Assembly: GCA_949825045.1 (NCBI GenBank)
Contig: OX463836.1
Coordinates: forward strand, 8,697,829-8,761,828
Reading direction: 5' to 3'
Source: Argyresthia goedartella
Taxonomy: Eukaryota > Arthropoda > Insecta > Lepidoptera > Argyresthiidae
DNA length: 64,000 bases
This document shows, piece by piece, positions 61,599-64,000 of the stretch (positions are counted from its first letter, which is position 1; every line of letters begins with the position of its first letter). Below the pieces are notes generated by a model, which saw nothing but the letters and a program-made list of their open reading frames with translations, made no database searches and had not been told where the DNA came from. Both the position numbers and the translations under genes were made by a program.

Positions 61599-63904
61599 AA
61601 GATGAGTGTAAGCACTTGACAGCTTTTATAACTCCTGATGGGTTGTATCAGTTTTGTAGAGCTCCTTTTGGACTAGTTAATTGTCCAGCTGTTTTTCAAA
61701 GAACAATAAATAAAATGTTGGGAAAATCTCGTGAGAAATGTGCTTTGGCATATATGGATGACCTATTAATATGTGGAAAGACATTCGAAGAATGTTTAGC
61801 AAAATTAGAACAAACCTTTGTTCTCATAAGGGAAGCTGGACTGACGTTAAATATAAATAAATGTAACTTTTTTCAAACTGAAATAGAATATTTGGGGTTC
61901 GAAATATCTGTCGAGGGCATTAGACCTGGTAAAGCCAAAATTTCTGCTGTAGAACAATTCCCAACTCCCAAATCAGTGCATGAGATTCGACAATTTATTG
62001 GCCTGGCTAGCTACTTTAGGAAATTTATCAAGGGGTTTTCTAGCATCGCTAAGCCTTTGACTGACCTAACGAAACAAGATATTGCTTGGCAGTGGGAGAA
62101 AGAACAGCAAGAGTCTTTTACAACATTAAAAGAGAAACTAATCATCAGACCTATTTTGAGTTTGTATAATCCTGAATTCATCACGGAATTACATTGTGAT
62201 GCATCAAAAAAAGGCTTTGGAGGAATATTATTACAAAGGGAAAATATGAAATCTGACTTAAGACCTATCGCTTTCTTTAGTAGAAAAACGACGCGAGATG
62301 AAGAGAAATTTCATGCATATGAATTAGAGACTCTTGCCGTTATAACTTCTCTCAATAGGTTTAGAGTTTATTTGTTAGGTAAACCCTTTACAATACACAC
62401 AGACTGTAACGCTTTAAGATCAACTTTCTCCAAGAGAGATTTAATACCAAGGATAGCTCGTTGGTGGATCGCTCTGCAAGAATACGATTGTACCATTGAA
62501 TATAGACCCGGTTGTACAATGAAACATGTCGATGCGCTCAGTCGAAATCCTCTTGAAGATGGACAGGATAATGACAAGTATGAACATTTGTCTCGGGTAA
62601 TGCATATATCTCAAGAAGATTGGGTACTGAGTCTTCAATTGACAGATCCTAAAATTCAACATATTCGATCCATTCTTGAAGACTCGCAATACAAGGAATT
62701 GACTGATATAAGACAAAACTTTGTCGTACAAAACAATCGCATATACCGAAAAATAGGAGATCAACTAAAATGGGTAGTCCCGAAGAGCGCTAGGTGGCAA
62801 ATATGCCAACGAAATCATGATGATGTAGGACATTTTTCGGTAGAAAAAACTTTGGACAAGATCAGGAAAGATTTTTGGTTCCCCAAAATGAAGAAATTTA
62901 TAACTAAATATGTACGATCTTGCTTACACTGTGCTTTCGGTAAAGAACCCTCAGGACCAAAAGAAGGTTATTTACACAATATTCCTAAATATGATATTCC
63001 ATTCCACACAGTACACATAGACCATTTAGGACCATTTATCAAGAGTTCCAGGGGTAATCAATATCTATTTGTACTTGTGGATGGATTTACTAAATTTAGT
63101 ATACTCAAACCACTACGCAATACTAAATCAAACTCGGCTATCAGATGTTTGATAGAGTTGTTTTCAATCTTCGGTCATCCAGTTAGGTTGATCTCAGATC
63201 GAGGTACGAGTTTTACTTCAAACGAATTCAAAAGATTCTGTACAGAATATGAAATTCGCCACATTCTTAATGCTGTCTCTACTCCTAGGGCTAACGGACA
63301 AGTGGAGAGGTATAACCGTACTATTTTAGATGGACTTAGGACCTATACAGATAGTTTAGGTGAAAACAAATGGGATCAAGAACTAGGGAAGATACAATGG
63401 GGACTTAATAATACACTCAATAAAGGGATAGGCAAGACGCCCTCAGAAGCGTTATTTGGGAAAAGATTGTTAGGAAAAGGAGACGGTATACTAGGAGATA
63501 CAGTGGTAGATACACGACAAAACGGGAAAGCTAGTGAACAAATTATACAAGAGATTAATGAACACGTTGAGAAGAATCAGGCTCAACAAAAAGAGAGATT
63601 TGACAAAACTAGAAAAGACGCTACGCTATACAAGATAGGTGACTTAGTGAAAATTTTAAAACCTACTCCTTCTAATGATGGGAAGAGTAAAAAACTTTTG
63701 CCCAAGTATACGGGCCCGTTCAAGATATCAAGGGTTTTAGAAAATGATAGATACGAGGTATCAAGTATTCCTGGTTCCAACATAACTAAAGGAAAATATA
63801 GTAATATTTGGTCAACAGATCGCATACGTCCTTGGATTACAGTGACTGTAGAGAGTGATACTGATAGTGACAACACAGATGATGAACATATAAGTTGTAG
63901 TTAA
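61586..63904 (+). CDS. Ty3/gypsy RT-RNase H-integrase frame
   Basis: About 770 codons are open. RT shows TAFITPDGLYQFCRAPFGL, AYMDDLLICG (catalytic YMDD) and EIEYLGFEIS. RNase H shows ELHCDASKKGFGGILLQ, ELETLAVITSLNRFRVYL and TIHTDCNALRS. Integrase has an H..H..C..C finger ending SCLHCAFGK. Its DDE core shows VHIDHLGPFI, ISDRGTSFTS and NGQVERYNRT, followed by a C-terminal GDLVKILKPTPSN..KYTGPFKI chromobox-like region. All three integrase acidic residues are present. The start is arbitrary, because the frame begins at the deletion junction. There is no sign that the host uses it. Confidence 0.88.
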   Translation, partial: QIPVKDECKHLTAFITPDGLYQFCRAPFGLVNCPAVFQRTINKMLGKSREKCALAYMDDLLICGKTFEECLAKLEQTFVLIREAGLTLNINKCNFFQTEIEYLGFEISVEGIRPGKAKISAVEQFPTPKSVHEIRQFIGLASYFRKFIKGFSSIAKPLTDLTKQDIAWQWEKEQQESFTTLKEKLIIRPILSLYNPEFITELHCDASKKGFGGILLQRENMKSDLRPIAFFSRKTTRDEEKFHAYELETLAVITSLNRFRVYLLGKPFTIHTDCNALRSTFSKRDLIPRIARWWIALQEYDCTIEYRPGCTMKHVDALSRNPLEDGQDNDKYEHLSRVMHISQEDWVLSLQLTDPKIQHIRSILEDSQYKELTDIRQNFVVQNNRIYRKIGDQLKWVVPKSARWQICQRNHDDVGHFSVEKTLDKIRKDFWFPKMKKFITKYVRSCLHCAFGKEPSGPKEGYLHNIPKYDIPFHTVHIDHLGPFIKSSRGNQYLFVLVDGFTKFSILKPLRNTKSNSAIRCLIELFSIFGHPVRLISDRGTSFTSNEFKRFCTEYEIRHILNAVSTPRANGQVERYNRTILDGLRTYTDSLGENKWDQELGKIQWGLNNTLNKGIGKTPSEALFGKRLLGKGDGILGDTVVDTRQNGKASEQIIQEINEHVEKNQAQQKERFDKTRKDATLYKIGDLVKILKPTPSNDGKSKKLLPKYTGPFKISRVLENDRYEVSSIPGSNITKGKYSNIWSTDRIRPWITVTVESDTDSDNTDDEHISCS

Positions 63905-64000
63905 TTTGGATAATAATGTATCATATTGTGTTTAGATGATTTACGAGCATAATTTAAATAAAATGTGTAATTTACATAGAATTTATAAATTGCACAGAAA

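Larger units (their letters stand above)
60000..64000 (+). mobile_element. Ty3/gypsy LTR retrotransposon, interior, deleted in gag and RT
   Basis: Gag, protease, RT, RNase H and integrase follow in the Ty3/gypsy order on the plus strand. The 5' LTR should lie in about 59350-60000 and the 3' LTR after 63904, probably past the window end. Neither could be delimited because only one copy is visible. Two deletions (about 60940 and about 61580) make the copy defective. Confidence 0.85.

Overview
This is a eukaryotic genomic window, almost certainly insect and most likely from a moth or butterfly. Host coding sequence is split into short exons with GT..AG introns. The rest is dense with tRNA-headed SINEs, fold-back MITEs, LINE fragments, BEL/Pao and Ty3/gypsy LTR retrotransposons, and repeat tails of the kind common in Lepidoptera. 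There are no operons or prokaryotic features. The taxon is inferred from repeat style and gene content and was not tested by any search.

Layout. 1-1378 (-) is a decayed mariner-like transposase. About 1660-8660 (+) holds a full-length Jockey-type non-LTR retrotransposon followed head-to-tail by a 5'-truncated copy of the same family. From 12010 to 51726 (+) runs the main host gene, a SID-1-like (SIDT/CREST family) multi-pass membrane protein. I resolved 14 exons by splice sites, phase continuity and family motifs. The 5'-most exons (signal peptide and first part of the ectodomain) were not found and may lie further 5'.

The SID-1-like introns are packed with insertions. Intron 2 (as counted here) contains a 10.1-kb BEL/Pao element on the minus strand (15915-26002) with nearly identical LTRs and a 5-bp target duplication. 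A LINE with a 12-bp target duplication (18987-21783) is inserted into its reverse transcriptase. A later intron carries a nuclear copy of mitochondrial cox3 (31790-32070). Others carry SINEs, a 21-bp minisatellite and an 18-copy 60-bp satellite.

The last intron contains a second host-type gene in antisense (50688 down to 45875). It is a piggyBac-transposase-derived gene with eight coding exons that join in phase into an open frame of about 806 residues. It has an Arg/Gly-rich N-terminal exon, an intact DDD catalytic triad and a Cys-rich C-terminal finger. This spliced, apparently domesticated transposase nested inside a gene of the dsRNA-transport family is the most interesting feature of the window.

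Downstream of the SID-1-like stop codon lies repeat-rich intergenic DNA with several fold-back elements. From about 60000 to the window end lies a Ty3/gypsy element (+) with deletions in gag and at the first catalytic motif of RT, but an otherwise open RT-RNase H-integrase frame.
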